Source: Sedimenticola sp.
Lineage (GTDB): Bacteria > Pseudomonadota > Gammaproteobacteria > Chromatiales > Chromatiaceae
Direction of reading: 5' to 3'
Assembly: GCA_027038775.1 (NCBI GenBank)
Contig: JALWGP010000416.1
Location: 1-6,273 of the forward strand
Length of the DNA: 6,273 nt
The notes under the pieces: generated by a model
Seen by the model: only the letters and a program-made list of their open reading frames with translations
The model's database searches: none
Told to the model about the DNA's origin: nothing
Translations under genes and position numbers: made by a program
Shown: positions 6,058 to 6,273 of the stretch, piece after piece
Layout of the letters: each line of letters begins with the position of its first letter
Position numbering within the stretch: position 1 is the stretch's first letter

Positions 6058-6273
6058 TCGGGCCTGCCGACCTCCAGTCGCTGCTGCTGAGCCTGAAGCT
6101 GGCGGCGCTCGCCACGCTCATCCTGCTGGTGCTGGGCGCGCCCCTGGCCTGGTGGCTCGCCTTCAGCCGGCGCCGCTGGAAACCGGCGGTGGAGGCGGTG
6201 GTGGCCCTGCCCCTGGTGCTGCCTCCCACGGTACTGGGCTTCTACCTCCTGCTGGCCATGGGCAGCAGGAGGT
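6054..6273 (+). CDS. modB: Molybdate ABC transporter permease, N-terminal part (runs off window)
   Basis: About 73 codons are visible, starting within the modA stop (ATGA). The residues LQSLLLSLKLAALATLILL form the first membrane helix, followed by GAPLAWWLAFSRRRWK and the highly conserved ALPLVLPPTVLGFYLLLAMG, a ModB hallmark. A full ModB is around 225 residues, so about two thirds lies outside. It forms the inner-membrane channel fed by ModA and powered by ModC, which is expected next but not visible. Confidence 0.93.
   Translation, partial: MIGPADLQSLLLSLKLAALATLILLVLGAPLAWWLAFSRRRWKPAVEAVVALPLVLPPTVLGFYLLLAMGSRR

Noticed and set aside
5468..6229. Arg/Pro-rich minus-strand open frame opposite modA and modB
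   Set aside because: It is a shadow of the well-supported modA and modB genes.

Overview
The window looks like a chromosomal stretch of a GC-rich gammaproteobacterium. The lipA, galE and modAB products read like gammaproteobacterial proteins, and the integrase remnant resembles the long environmental integron integrases of the Chromatiales and sulfur-oxidiser type. This placement is inferred from remembered family sequences, not from a search. The left 1 kb is clearly AT-rich and foreign-looking; the rest is GC-rich.

Left part (1-2349): this reads as the wreck of a small chromosomal integron. From right to left it holds an integron-integrase pseudogene (1383-2349, + strand) with a credible promoter; a roughly 380-base leader/attI region with two near-identical palindromes; a cassette junction at 993-1001 (minus strand GTTAGAATG); an AT-rich cassette with two overlapping genes (93 and 149 codons); the first half of an attC site (123-151, minus strand); and the end of an IS3-family element that cuts the attC (1-122). 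The 9-base cassette-start core and the 9-base attC outer arm are exact reverse complements, as expected for the two ends of one cassette. The cassette genes run opposite to the usual cassette direction and have their own promoter, whose -35 lies in the attC arm. Reverse orientation with a private promoter is typical of toxin-antitoxin and phage-defence cassettes. The gene pair is unfamiliar and is the best candidate here for an undescribed system. The integrase has a one-base deletion in a C tract and an internal deletion that removed most of its catalytic domain, so the cassette is probably frozen in place.

Middle (2516-4213): lipA (lipoyl synthase) is intact. Convergent to it is a two-gene minus-strand unit, a MNT/AbiEii-like nucleotidyltransferase followed by a 60-residue protein joined by an ATGA overlap. 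This looks like a second accessory, toxin-antitoxin-like module inserted between housekeeping genes.

Right part (4229-6273): galE (UDP-glucose 4-epimerase) is followed at 5 bases by modA (periplasmic molybdate-binding protein) and, with an ATGA overlap, by modB (molybdate permease), which runs off the window. modA and modB clearly work together in molybdate uptake; galE is probably only a positional neighbour.
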